Source: Mycobacteroides chelonae (GTDB lineage: Bacteria > Actinomycetota > Actinomycetes > Mycobacteriales > Mycobacteriaceae). Taken from it: DNA of 64,000 bases. Location: positions 3,782,001-3,846,000 of the forward strand of contig NZ_CP050145.1 of the NCBI RefSeq assembly GCF_016767715.1, read 5' to 3'. The translations under genes were made by a program, and so were the position numbers. Every line of letters begins with the position of its first letter. The first letter of the stretch is position 1. Positions 9,044 through 17,333 of this stretch are shown here, one piece after another. The notes beneath the pieces are model-generated. The model saw only the letters and a list, made by a program, of their open reading frames with translations, was not told the origin of the DNA and did no database searches.

Positions 9044-9371
9044 TTCAGGGGTGCCGCGGCCCGAACCGCGTGCGAGCATTGATATGACAAATCGTGCTCG
9101 CACGCTGCGGGTCAAGGTCTCAGAATTCGGGTTGCCGCTTGAGGTTCACATCGAACCCGACATGCTTAGTCGTGGTGCGTCGGCACTGGCACAGGAGATC
9201 AAAAACCTGTGCGAGCTCGGTGCGGCGCGCTGCGGTGCGGCACGGCGCGAGGAGCTTGCCGAAAGCGGCATCCCCGAATACCTCCTCGACAAGATCGGTC
9301 TCGCGACGCCCGCTCAAGTCGCCGACATCGAGCTGCGGCAGTCCGAAGAGCAGCTGGAAAGGAGATCCTGA
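9018..9371 (+). CDS. Hypothetical protein in Esp-like operon
   Basis: A 117-residue protein with no motif I recognise. It starts inside the 3' end of the peptidase gene at ATG 9018 in another frame; an internal ATG at 9084 gives a 95-residue alternative beginning MTNRARTLRV. The C-terminal half is charged and probably helical, with a Glu/Gln-rich end. Its TGA shares one base with the ATG of the following YbaB-like gene, so all four genes here form a tightly coupled operon. Position suggests a chaperone or accessory factor for the secreted partners, which is inference only. Confidence 0.62.
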   Translation: MDSTDPLPSSGVPRPEPRASIDMTNRARTLRVKVSEFGLPLEVHIEPDMLSRGASALAQEIKNLCELGAARCGAARREELAESGIPEYLLDKIGLATPAQVADIELRQSEEQLERRS

Positions 9372-9712
9372 TGACCGAGCCTGACCTCACCTTCTTCCGG
9401 GCACTCGAACAGCAGTATCAGGAGACCATGACGCGGGCCCGTGCCGGGGGCCACATTCTGAACAGCGCCGTCGAGGAATTGAAAGGCCTTCGCGGATGGG
9501 CACGTTCGGCGCAGGGTCATGTCGAGGCGGAAGCCAACGGCAATGGTGCGCTGACCAACCTGCGACTCGACGACTCTGTCACCAAACTGTCGCCCAAGAT
9601 CGTCGGACAGATCGTGGTGGCCACCGCGGCCGCCGCCGCGGGCCAGGCCTTCGATCACCGCGAACGCGTGCTAGCCCAACTCTTGGCGGATCTCAAGAAT
9701 CCGCAGCCGTAA
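9371..9712 (+). CDS. YbaB/EbfC-like protein (EspL-like)
   Basis: A 113-residue protein resembling the YbaB/EbfC nucleoid-associated family: helical N-terminus, central VEAEANGNGALTNLRLDDS beta segment typical of the fold, then a long C-terminal helix. In ESX-1 regions a YbaB-like protein, EspL, accompanies secreted Esp proteins, so this fits an ESX accessory role. ATG 9371 is preceded by AAAGGAG and overlaps the upstream TGA by one base. It is the last gene of the operon and is convergent with the methyltransferase gene 11 bp away. DNA binding is not shown by the sequence. Confidence 0.68.
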   Translation: MTEPDLTFFRALEQQYQETMTRARAGGHILNSAVEELKGLRGWARSAQGHVEAEANGNGALTNLRLDDSVTKLSPKIVGQIVVATAAAAAGQAFDHRERVLAQLLADLKNPQP

Positions 9713-9723
9713 CGGTTTTCGAG

Positions 9724-10473
9724 CTACAAATCCCCGCGGTCTCGGTGCGAATCGGTCAGGAAGACCGTATTTTTGGTGTCCCGCCAGTGTTGGCTGAGCC
9801 GTCCGTCTCGATAGGCGTACGGCCTCAGCCCGGCTGGCTGCAGCAGGGACACCACTTCATCCGACGGCGTCTCGATGATCATCACCGGACGTGATGCGGC
9901 GATCGTGGCTAGCCCACCACGAATGACCGCGGCCTCCAGACCCTGTACATCGATCTTGATCACCTGAGGGTCCAGGCCAAAGTCGTCAAGCCGCCGAACC
10001 TGTACGGGATGGCGCTCGATCGTCAGTTTGGATGCGTCGAACCCCGCCAGGGTGTCCGGGTTGAGCCAGCCGCGCGCCTCGTTCTCATCGAGGGAGGCCA
10101 GACCGTCGTAAACGAAGTTCCGGTATCGGGGAACGAACAGATCGAAGGTACCGTCCGCGTCGGAGAGTCCGCAGGCATGCACGTGTACGGTCTTGCTTTC
10201 ATATCGACGTCTAAGCCGCTGAGCCAGAACCGCATTGGGCTCGAAGCTAACGATCCGGTCCGGCGCCGCCGTGCGCTGCAGGGCACAGATGCTCTGACCC
10301 CAGTTGCCGCCGATGTCCACCGCCTCCGAGATGGGCCCCAAGCGGCCCAGGAGGCGGAATTCGGGATCGATGCGCCACCCGAATAGCCGAGTGCCCATGT
10401 TGTACGCGCCGAACTTGAGCGGCCGCAGAAACGGCAGATAGGTTTGCGCCATTCTCAGCGCCGGCATGCTCAC
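9724..10473 (-). CDS. FkbM-family SAM-dependent methyltransferase
   Basis: A 249-residue class I methyltransferase with AVDIGGNWGQSICAL (SAM motif I) near residue 50, SFEPNAVLAQRLRR (motif II) near 75, and IKIDVQGLEAAVIRGG near 170, the hallmark FkbM segment. FkbM proteins O-methylate sugars or polyketides; in mycobacteria relatives modify cell envelope glycolipids. The acceptor here cannot be told. The gene lies in the accessory insertion between upp and the Rv3311 homologue and has no clear operon partner. Confidence 0.85.
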   Translation of the reverse strand: MSMPALRMAQTYLPFLRPLKFGAYNMGTRLFGWRIDPEFRLLGRLGPISEAVDIGGNWGQSICALQRTAAPDRIVSFEPNAVLAQRLRRRYESKTVHVHACGLSDADGTFDLFVPRYRNFVYDGLASLDENEARGWLNPDTLAGFDASKLTIERHPVQVRRLDDFGLDPQVIKIDVQGLEAAVIRGGLATIAASRPVMIIETPSDEVVSLLQPAGLRPYAYRDGRLSQHWRDTKNTVFLTDSHRDRGDL

Positions 10474-10562
10474 GTGGGCACATTAGCGGAAAAGACGAAG
10501 GCGGATCTGCGCCAAGGAATCACACGTCACCCGACCCGATGAGGCGCCGGGGGTCACCGTCA

Positions 10563-10597
10563 CACCTACCGACCCCTCATATGTGCACCGGTAGGTG
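10563..10597. repeat. Perfect 9-bp inverted repeat in the 10.5 kb intergenic region
   Basis: CACCTACCG (10563-10571) and CGGTAGGTG (10589-10597) are separated by 17 nt. It sits 90 bp upstream of the FkbM gene start and far from the other neighbour. It could be an operator or a hairpin; no U-tract follows. Confidence 0.4.
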
Positions 10598-10822
10598 CTC
10601 GCGGCGACCAAAATGCACGCGTGTGATCGGCCGAACGGCCGCCACACAGAGCGCATCCACGCTGCGGGCGCGGCCCGAAGAGACAGGGTCCGCACTTAGC
10701 CCGCCGATCGCGGGAGCCAGCAGAAAATATCGCGTCTGACCTGCCCAGCGCAACCTTTTCGGAATACTCGCGGCCCTGCTCAACACCGAGCGCTGATCGA
10801 TCGCCGGCATGTGCTCCGCTGA

Positions 10823-10828
10823 TAACAT
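10823..10828 (+). promoter_or_regulatory. Leaderless -10 element (TAACAT) of tandem paralogue 1
   Basis: TAACAT is followed by 6 nt and GTG 10835. The downstream paralogue has the identical TAACAT plus 6 nt arrangement at 11851-11856, so the promoter was duplicated with the gene. Confidence 0.5.
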
Positions 10829-10834
10829 CCGAAG

Positions 10835-11809
10835 GTGGCACGCGAGTGGCTTCTGCTGGAGACACTTGGCGACGAGCCCACCGTCATCGCCTCCGGCAGT
10901 CAGCCGCGGAACATGATTCCGCTCAGCGCGTTCCTGCGCCGTAATCGAAATCTCGGTCTGATTCGCCGAGTCATCACTGCGGCGACAAAGGCAAACAAGG
11001 CCGCGAGCATCGGGCCACCCGATTCGGATTCGGTGATCGACATCCGGCCGATCGCCATGCCCGACGGTCGCGTGCACGGGGTCTGGCTGTGGACGGGCGC
11101 AGCACGCCCCTCCGCCGATCCCCCGCGCGAGGGCGGTGCGGTGGTGCTCAACGCCGATACCGGCGCCCTACACATCAGTGACGGTGCCGCCCTGGCCATG
11201 GGAATGGCTCCCACCGAGCCGCATGCCCACATCAGCATGCCCGAGCTGTATCGCTACCTGGCGCCTAATCCGGGCGAAACAGATGTCCTGGGGCTCATCG
11301 TGACGGCGACCGAAGGCATGACCTACAGCGCCACCTGGCCCGGTGTGGACAGCGAGGGGAATCCCACGCTGTGCCATTTCGCCAGCCGACTGGTTCTGGA
11401 ACCCAACCAGCAGGGCGTCCCCGAGCGTTTGGGGCGCGCGATCAACCTGCGAGTCGGCCAGCCGGCGCCGCCGGTCCCGCTGCTGGAGCAGCAGATCCTC
11501 GAGGCCACCGCCGAACCCGGCATGTATCGCGCGTTAGTCATGATCGCTTCGCGGAAATTGATCAAGTGGATCGATCCTCCTGCCCCGGAATGGCATTGGG
11601 AATTTGACCCGCTGGGTCGCCCCAAGATTCACCCGGACGACCAGGCGAACCTGAACTTCATGATCGATAACGCCGTGTTTGGTGCGACCGAGGCGGTAAT
11701 CCGGTTCCGCTGCCACGACGACAGCTGGGAACCGCTGCACTGCTCTACCCAACTCGTTCGGCTCAATGAGGATGCGACCGTCGCACTCATCACTCATCGG
11801 CGCCGGTAG
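10835..11809 (+). CDS. Unknown protein, tandem paralogue 1 (possible PAS/GAF-like sensor fold)
   Basis: A 324-residue cytoplasmic-looking protein, not recognised with certainty. It is clearly homologous to the following gene: both open with MA..W.LLETL.D.PTVIA.GSQ.RNM.PL, both have RPIAM/HPIAM-VHGV.W near residue 75, and both share EQQIL.A...PG near 215 and KWID.P near 248 followed by a D/H-rich turn IHP.D. Repeated alternating strands and the IHPDD-type turn recall PAS folds, perhaps two per protein. No output domain or membrane segment is seen. GTG start with TAACAT 6 nt upstream suggests a leaderless mRNA. Confidence 0.7.
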   Translation: MAREWLLLETLGDEPTVIASGSQPRNMIPLSAFLRRNRNLGLIRRVITAATKANKAASIGPPDSDSVIDIRPIAMPDGRVHGVWLWTGAARPSADPPREGGAVVLNADTGALHISDGAALAMGMAPTEPHAHISMPELYRYLAPNPGETDVLGLIVTATEGMTYSATWPGVDSEGNPTLCHFASRLVLEPNQQGVPERLGRAINLRVGQPAPPVPLLEQQILEATAEPGMYRALVMIASRKLIKWIDPPAPEWHWEFDPLGRPKIHPDDQANLNFMIDNAVFGATEAVIRFRCHDDSWEPLHCSTQLVRLNEDATVALITHRRR

Positions 11810-11850
11810 CGGGGCCGGACGCACCCACCGGATCTTCGCTCAAAAATTGC

Positions 11851-11856
11851 TAACAT
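11851..11856 (+). promoter_or_regulatory. Leaderless -10 element (TAACAT) of tandem paralogue 2
   Basis: TAACAT is followed by 6 nt and ATG 11863, so this copy has its own promoter and is not only a second operon gene. Confidence 0.5.
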
Positions 11857-11862
11857 CCCGGC

Positions 11863-12861
11863 ATGGCCGGCGATTGGATGCTGCTAGAGACCCTGAGTGA
11901 CGTGCCCACGGTCATAGCTATCGGATCGCAGGCCCGCAACATGACTCCGCTCGAATCGGTGCTGGGCCGCAACCGGCACCGCCCATTGATCGAGGCGGCG
12001 ATCGCCGACTGCCGTCGCACGGGTGATCCCGCAGAGGCCCTCACGCCGGCACGGGATCGCATCGTGCGCGTGCATCCGATAGCGATGGGACAGGTGCATG
12101 TTCACGGCGTCCAGGTGTGGTTTGGACCGGCAGACCTCGAGCCGCCGCCGCGTCCCGTTGCGGGGGCGTGCCTGGGCGATCTGGACACCTCGGTCACAAC
12201 GCTCACCGAGGGGTACTTCGACGTGATGGGTTTCGACCCACAGAACAGATCCGAGAAACAAGCCATTGCCGAAGGCCTTGCCCCCGTCTTGCCGAGTCCA
12301 CACAACATCGAGTTGATGGCCAACGCCGTCAACCCCGAACTCGAGTCGACGTTCTGCGGAACATGCCTGGCCGCCGACCACCAGGGAAACACCCTTCAAG
12401 TCCACTACGCCGGGCGGGCATCCAAGGAAACCGATGCGACAGGGACCGTGGCGCGCATCAACAGGATCGTGTGCACACGGGTGCAGAACAGTCCCGCTGA
12501 ACCTCGGGTGGGACTGGCGCAGCAGATCCTGGATGCGGTCGCGATCCCTGGAGCACATCGGGTGCTGATCAACGTCGACACCTTCGCCGTCCTCAAATGG
12601 ATCGACACGCCCTACCCCGACCTGGCATGGCGCTACGACCCCGATCGGCCCGAGAGCATCCATCCCGAGGACGCCGCGGTGGTGAGGAACATGCGCGAAG
12701 AGCTGCGGACAGGGTCGACCACCGGGGTGCTCCGGGTGCGCGCTGTCTCCGGCGGGTGGCTGCAACTGCACGCCTCGGCCACAAGATTCGCGTTGCGTGA
12801 CAATGCTTTTGCGGCTCTTGTCACCCTGACGGCCGCGCCGCGGCCGAATGCCCAGTCGTAG
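11863..12861 (+). CDS. Unknown protein, tandem paralogue 2 (possible PAS/GAF-like sensor fold)
   Basis: A 332-residue paralogue of the gene 53 bp upstream, colinear along its whole length but diverged in the middle third. Conserved positions include LLETL, GSQARNM, HPIAM near the first third, QQILDAVAIPG and LKWIDTPYPDLAW in the last third, and SIHPED. The C-terminal segments end in similar RF...D.A.AALVT strands. No catalytic motif, HTH or transmembrane segment is evident. The pair may be ligand sensors or partners of a signalling protein encoded elsewhere, but this is conjecture. Confidence 0.7.
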   Translation: MAGDWMLLETLSDVPTVIAIGSQARNMTPLESVLGRNRHRPLIEAAIADCRRTGDPAEALTPARDRIVRVHPIAMGQVHVHGVQVWFGPADLEPPPRPVAGACLGDLDTSVTTLTEGYFDVMGFDPQNRSEKQAIAEGLAPVLPSPHNIELMANAVNPELESTFCGTCLAADHQGNTLQVHYAGRASKETDATGTVARINRIVCTRVQNSPAEPRVGLAQQILDAVAIPGAHRVLINVDTFAVLKWIDTPYPDLAWRYDPDRPESIHPEDAAVVRNMREELRTGSTTGVLRVRAVSGGWLQLHASATRFALRDNAFAALVTLTAAPRPNAQS

Positions 12862-12944
12862 ACCACCGGGGTCCGGGCAGCTCTGTTCGCCGCGCGTGTG
12901 CCGGCTCTCGCGGTGGGTCTTTCGCTCAACTCAGCCGTTCTGGC

Positions 12945-12950
12945 TAGGCT
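12945..12950 (+). promoter_or_regulatory. Leaderless -10 element (TAGGCT) of the Rv3311 homologue
   Basis: TAGGCT is followed by 6 nt and ATG 12957. Confidence 0.55.
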
Positions 12951-12956
12951 TGCCGC

Positions 12957-14285
12957 ATGGCTGCTGACATCGTTCCCATCGAACTCGGGCTCACAGAGGG
13001 TGACGTGGTCACCCTGTGGGCCCCGCGGTGGCGCGACGCCGGAGACGAGTGGGAGGCGTTTCTCGGCAAGGACGACGATCTGTACGTGTTCGAGTCGGTG
13101 GCCGATCTGGTGGCCTTCGTACGGACCGACAACGACAACGATCTGGTCGATCATCCCGCGTGGTCAACGCTGGGTGCACTGTCGGCCGACGAACTCGAGC
13201 CCGACGACGACAATCGCTTCGATCTGATCGGGGTGCCGGAGCTGGTTGCCGACAAGCCGAGCGAGGACGCCGTCGACACGCTGCGCGCCACGTTGGCGAT
13301 CGTGGCCTCCATCGGCGCGGTCTGCGAGTTGGCACCCATCAACAAGCTCATCAACGGCAACCCCGTGTTGGGCACGCTGTCGGGCGGGGCCGAAAGCTTC
13401 ACCGGTAAAGACGGATTGAAGCGGTGGAACCAGATCGGTGCCATCGTGGGCAAGTCCTGGGACTCGGTGGTCGATGCCATCGACGAGATCGCCGCCACCC
13501 CGGATGTCGATGAGGAGCTCTCCGCCGCCGCCGATGCCGAGCTGCTTGCTGCCGCGGAAAATGCCGTCGACAACGAGGACGACCTCGAGGATGACGACGA
13601 GCTGGAACTGCTCGACGAGGAATCCGACTCGAACGCCGAGAGCTCCGACGACGACGCTGACGACGAGTCCGGCGACGAAGACGAAGACACCGAGGACGAC
13701 GACACCGAAGACGAGGACGCCCCGGTTCTGGGCGGCGACGAGGACTTCTGGCTGGAAGTCGGTATCGACCCGATCCAGATGATCACCAACTCGGGGACGT
13801 TCTACACACTGCGCTGCTACCTCAACGACGAGCCGATCTTCCTGGGACGCAACGGAAGAATCAGTGTGTTCGGTTCCGAGCGGGCACTGGCCCGGTATCT
13901 GGCCGACGAGCACGATCACGACCTGTCCGACCTGAGCACCTATGACGACATCCGTACCGCCGCCACCGACGGCTCGCTGCGGATCGACATCACCGACGAC
14001 AACATCTACGTGTTCACGGGCCTGGCCGATGACCTGGAAGACGGCATCGACGAGGTGGACCGCGATCAGCTCGAGCTGGCGGTGGAGCTGCTGACCGATG
14101 TCGCCGAATACTCCGAGGATGACAGCGTCGACGCCGAGCTGGATGGTGACACCGCGCTGGGCAAGCTGGTCGGGCATCTGCTCGAACCGGATAAGCACGA
14201 CGAGCCGAAGGGCCCCTTCGCCGATGCGGCCGAGAGCTGGCGGACGCTGGAGCGCGCCATGGAAGCGCGGCTGCGCCGCGAGTAG
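12957..14285 (+). CDS. Conserved mycobacterial protein, Rv3311 homologue, with acidic low-complexity insert
   Basis: A 442-residue protein sometimes labelled 'primosomal protein' without support I can see. N-terminal and C-terminal halves each contain a similar module: short strands ending in DDLYVFESVADLVAFVR and DNIYVFTGLADDLEDG, and GRISVFGSERALARYLA, suggesting an internal repeat. Between them, about residues 200-258, runs an almost purely Asp/Glu/Ser segment. No signal peptide. ATG 12957 is supported by TAGGCT 6 nt upstream. It sits next to the add-deoA-cdd operon as Rv3311 does in M. tuberculosis. Function unknown. Confidence 0.85.
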   Translation: MAADIVPIELGLTEGDVVTLWAPRWRDAGDEWEAFLGKDDDLYVFESVADLVAFVRTDNDNDLVDHPAWSTLGALSADELEPDDDNRFDLIGVPELVADKPSEDAVDTLRATLAIVASIGAVCELAPINKLINGNPVLGTLSGGAESFTGKDGLKRWNQIGAIVGKSWDSVVDAIDEIAATPDVDEELSAAADAELLAAAENAVDNEDDLEDDDELELLDEESDSNAESSDDDADDESGDEDEDTEDDDTEDEDAPVLGGDEDFWLEVGIDPIQMITNSGTFYTLRCYLNDEPIFLGRNGRISVFGSERALARYLADEHDHDLSDLSTYDDIRTAATDGSLRIDITDDNIYVFTGLADDLEDGIDEVDRDQLELAVELLTDVAEYSEDDSVDAELDGDTALGKLVGHLLEPDKHDEPKGPFADAAESWRTLERAMEARLRRE

Positions 14286-14301
14286 TGCGCGGCTAGCCGG
14301 T

Positions 14302-15390
14302 TTAACCGATCAGGACCGCGTATCCGGGTTTGATCACGTCATCGATGATCGCCAGCCGTTCATCGAACGGGATGAAGGCTGATTTCATCGCGTTGATGGT
14401 GAACCGCTGAAGATCACTCCAGCCGTACCCGAACGTCTCTACGAGCCGCAGCATCTCGCGGCTCATCGAGGTATCGCTCATCAGCCGGTTGTCGGTATTC
14501 ACGGTCACCCGGAATCGCAACCGTGCCAGCAGGTCAAAGGGATGATCGGCGATGCTGGCGACCGCTCCCGTCTGCACATTCGAGCTGGGGCACAGCTCCA
14601 ACGGCACGCGAGTGTCACGCAGCAGCGATGACAGCCGGCCAAGATGCGCCGTACCGTCCGGATCGATGTCGATATCGTCGACGATGCGCACACCGTGGCC
14701 CAGCCGGTCGGCACCACAGAAGGCGATCGCCTCGTGGATCGAGGGCAATCCAAACCCCTCACCGGCGTGGATGGTGAACCGGGCGTTGGCATTACGCATG
14801 TACTCGAAGGCATCGAGGTGGCGGCTCGGCGGATAGCCCGCCTCGGCTCCGGCGATGTCGAACCCGACGGCACCCCGATCGCGGAACTTCACAGCCAGCT
14901 CGGCGATCTCCCGCGACCGTGCCGCATGCCGCATCGCGGTGACCAGGGTGCGGACCTTGATGCGCTTGCCGGCCGCGCTCGCCTGCCGTTCCCCGTCGGC
15001 GAAACCGGCCAGCACGGCGTCCATGACGTCGTCGAGGGTCAGGCCTGCATCGATGTGCAGCTCGGGGGCGAAGCGCACCTCGGCGTACACCACGCCATCG
15101 GCCGCGAGGTCCTCCACGCACTCGGCGGCCACGCGGTGCAGCGCCGCCGCCGTCTGCATCACACCCACGGTGTGCGCGAAGGTCTCTAGGTATTGCTCCA
15201 GAGAGCCACTGTCCGCAGCGGTACGGAACCACGAAGCCAGGGCACTCTCGTCCTCGGCAGGCAGGCTCTCGTACCCAGATTCCCGGGCCAGATCCAGGAC
15301 GGTGCCGGGCCGCAGCCCCCCGTCGAGATGGTCATGCAGAAGCGCCTTGGGAGCCTGGGTGATTGACACCAAATCAAGTTCGGCCGTCAC
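14302..15390 (-). CDS. add: Adenosine deaminase
   Basis: Deaminates adenosine/deoxyadenosine to inosine/deoxyinosine; Rv3313c homologue, 362 residues. Zinc-site motif [14 protein letters not shown] lies near residue 17, [10 protein letters not shown] near 212 (HAGE), [14 protein letters not shown] near 230, [14 protein letters not shown] near 270, and [19 protein letters not shown] near 305 supplies the catalytic Asp. The GTG start overlaps the TGA of deoA (GTGTGA), so it is the last gene of cdd-deoA-add. Products feed PNP (deoD). The stop is 16 bp from that of the convergent Rv3311 homologue. Confidence 0.95.
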   Translation of the reverse strand: MTAELDLVSITQAPKALLHDHLDGGLRPGTVLDLARESGYESLPAEDESALASWFRTAADSGSLEQYLETFAHTVGVMQTAAALHRVAAECVEDLAADGVVYAEVRFAPELHIDAGLTLDDVMDAVLAGFADGERQASAAGKRIKVRTLVTAMRHAARSREIAELAVKFRDRGAVGFDIAGAEAGYPPSRHLDAFEYMRNANARFTIHAGEGFGLPSIHEAIAFCGADRLGHGVRIVDDIDIDPDGTAHLGRLSSLLRDTRVPLELCPSSNVQTGAVASIADHPFDLLARLRFRVTVNTDNRLMSDTSMSREMLRLVETFGYGWSDLQRFTINAMKSAFIPFDERLAIIDDVIKPGYAVLIG

Positions 15391-16676
15391 ACCGAAAGTC
15401 TATCGATGATGAGTGCGGCAGCGGGCGGCGCCGCACCGATACCCCATCCACCTTCCAGCGCGTCGAGCGCTGCGGGCATCCGTTCGGGGGTATCGGTGTA
15501 CAGCGTGAACAGCGGTTCGCCGGCGACCACCGGCTCACCCGGGCGCCGGTGAATACGCACGCCCGCGCCATGTTGTATCGACTCTCCGGGACGGCTGCGC
15601 CCGGCCCCGAGCCGCCACGCGGCGACCCCAACCGGCATCGCATCGATGTGATGCACCACACCACTGGACGGAGCGAGCACAGTCTCCTGGCACTGGCCGA
15701 CCGGCAACGGCACCAAAAGATCCCCGCCTTGCGCACTGATCATCGCCCGGAACACGTCCATCGCGGTGCCGTCGGTCAACGTCGCAGCCGGGTCCTTGCC
15801 GTCGATACCGGCAGCGGCGAGCATCTCGCGGGCCAGAGCCACCGTGAGGGCGACAACGTCATCGGGGCCTCCCCCCGCCAGCACGTCAAGTGATTCCTGC
15901 ACCTCGACCGCGTTTCCCGCGGTGGCCCCGAGCGGGGTATCCATCGCGGTCAGCAGCGCACTGGTGGCAACTCCGTGTGCGGTGCCCAGATCGACCATCG
16001 CCGAGGCTAATTCGCGCGCCTGCTGCTCGGACTTCATGAATGCCCCGGCGCCCACCTTGACGTCGAGGACCAGCGCGGCGGTGCCCTCGGCCAGCTTCTT
16101 ACTCATGATCGACCCGGCGATGAGCGGAATCGATTCCACGGTGCCGGTGATATCCCGCAACGCGTACAGCTTTCGATCGGCGGGCGCCAATGAGGCCCCG
16201 GCCGCACAGATCACTGCCCCGACATCGGAAAGCTGGTGACGTATCTCCTCGTTGGTGAGGTCGACCCGGATGCCCGCGATGGACTCAAGCTTGTCCAGCG
16301 TGCCGCCGGTGTGCCCGAGACCGCGGCCGGACAGCTGCGGCACCGCCGCCCCGCAGGCGGCCACGACCGCGACCAACGGCAGGCTGATCTTGTCCCCCAC
16401 GCCACCGGTGGAGTGTTTATCCACGGTCGGGCGAGACAGACCGGACAGATTCAGCCGCTCCCCCGAGGCCAGTATCGCCGCGGTCCATGCCGTCGTCTCG
16501 GCGGAGTTCATCCCGCGCAGATAGATCGCCATCAGCAGCGCCGCGACCTGCTCCTCACCGATGGCGCCACGGGTGTATTCGCCGATCAGCCAGTCGATGG
16601 CTCCCGGACTCAGTTCTCCGCCGTCACGCTTGGCAGCGATGATCGACGGCATATCGAACGTGTACATGTTTGCCAT
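15387..16676 (-). CDS. deoA: Thymidine phosphorylase
   Basis: Phosphorolysis of thymidine and deoxyuridine to base and deoxyribose 1-phosphate; Rv3314c homologue, 429 residues, family-typical length. Visible motifs: [13 protein letters not shown] near 27, the phosphate-binding signature [14 protein letters not shown] near 85, the family signature [18 protein letters not shown] near 113, and [10 protein letters not shown] near 205. Start ATG shares one base with the TGA of cdd and the stop overlaps add, giving a compact pyrimidine/purine deoxynucleoside salvage operon. Confidence 0.95.
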   Translation of the reverse strand: MANMYTFDMPSIIAAKRDGGELSPGAIDWLIGEYTRGAIGEEQVAALLMAIYLRGMNSAETTAWTAAILASGERLNLSGLSRPTVDKHSTGGVGDKISLPLVAVVAACGAAVPQLSGRGLGHTGGTLDKLESIAGIRVDLTNEEIRHQLSDVGAVICAAGASLAPADRKLYALRDITGTVESIPLIAGSIMSKKLAEGTAALVLDVKVGAGAFMKSEQQARELASAMVDLGTAHGVATSALLTAMDTPLGATAGNAVEVQESLDVLAGGGPDDVVALTVALAREMLAAAGIDGKDPAATLTDGTAMDVFRAMISAQGGDLLVPLPVGQCQETVLAPSSGVVHHIDAMPVGVAAWRLGAGRSRPGESIQHGAGVRIHRRPGEPVVAGEPLFTLYTDTPERMPAALDALEGGWGIGAAPPAAALIIDRLSV

Positions 16677-17074
16677 CAGATCCGGCCTCGTTCCAGGTCA
16701 TCGGGGCCAAAAGCCTCCGGGAGCAGCTCCGCGAGTCTTCGTGGCGCATCCGAGTGATCGATCAGCAGGTCAGGGCCGCCGTGTTCGAGAAGTAGCTGGC
16801 GGCACCGGCCGCAGGGCATCAGGGCCTCACCGCGCGAATCGACGCAGGAGAGCGCAACCAGCCGCCCTCCACCGGTGGAGAACAGGGCGCACACCACAGA
16901 ACACTCCGCACAGAGACCTAGCCCATATGAGACATTCTCCACATTGCAGCCGACGACGACCCGACCATCGTCGACGAGCGCGGCCGCACCCACCGGGTAC
17001 TTCGAATAGGGCGCATACGCATGCTTGGTTATCGCATATGCTTTGTCCCGCAATTCATTCCAGTCGATCAACAT
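16676..17074 (-). CDS. cdd: Cytidine deaminase
   Basis: Converts cytidine/deoxycytidine to uridine/deoxyuridine; Rv3315c homologue, 132 residues. Zinc motifs CNVENVSYGLGLCAECSVV (residues about 49-67, with the catalytic Glu in CAE) and PCGRCRQLL (about 93-101) are intact. ATG 17074 is preceded by AGGGAGGA about 9 nt upstream, one of the clearest Shine-Dalgarno sequences here. It is first in the cdd-deoA-add operon and divergent from sdhC, with about 259 bp of shared upstream DNA. Confidence 0.95.
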   Translation of the reverse strand: MLIDWNELRDKAYAITKHAYAPYSKYPVGAAALVDDGRVVVGCNVENVSYGLGLCAECSVVCALFSTGGGRLVALSCVDSRGEALMPCGRCRQLLLEHGGPDLLIDHSDAPRRLAELLPEAFGPDDLERGRI

Positions 17075-17133
17075 GATCGGGAATCCTCCCTGTCGACCCC
17101 ATGAGAGTCGCGTCGGCTCATCATTTGCTCGTG

Positions 17134-17152
17134 CAAGGTTTACCTAACTTAC
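17134..17152. promoter_or_regulatory. Candidate iron box (IdeR-like site) between cdd and sdhC
   Basis: The 19-bp segment matches the mycobacterial IdeR consensus (a palindrome of the type TTAGGTTAGNCTAACCTAA) at about 13 of 19 positions, with AGGTT and CCTAAC halves intact. It lies about 180 bp upstream of the sdh operon. The match is below that of strong sites, so this is tentative. Confidence 0.3.
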
Positions 17153-17323
17153 TTTGGAGTACGGTGCATTTCGGCGCTTTTTCGCGCTCACGCGATTTCG
17201 GCGCCACCTCGGAATGGGTTTAGAGTTCGGATGACGGTTCGCCGACCACCGTTGGGCCATCGGTTGCGCGTCATGGACGCCCCCATTTACCGCGCCGTTT
17301 GGCCCCAGTCCACCATTGGTGTT

Positions 17324-17328
17324 GGAGG
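17324..17328 (+). promoter_or_regulatory. Ribosome binding site deciding the sdhC start
   Basis: GGAGG followed by 5 nt and GTG 17334 identifies this as the sdhC start over the in-frame TTG at 17316. Confidence 0.6.
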
Positions 17329-17333
17329 CCCAC

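Larger units (their letters stand above)
10474..10834. other. Intergenic region with no convincing gene
   Basis: About 360 bp between the FkbM gene start and the first tandem paralogue. Short ORFs on both strands lack start signals or protein-like composition. The only structure seen is the inverted repeat at 10563-10597 and a -10 at 10823-10828. Confidence 0.5.

Noticed and set aside
8054..9115. A 353-codon minus-strand open frame across the NlpC/P60 gene
   Set aside because: It shows no recognisable domain, while the plus strand has an intact Cys/His peptidase and proper operon spacing.
13151..14198. Long minus-strand frames opposite the acidic-tract gene, one very Ser-rich
   Set aside because: The Ser runs are simply the complement of Asp/Glu codons (GAC/GAG read in reverse), so they are artefacts.
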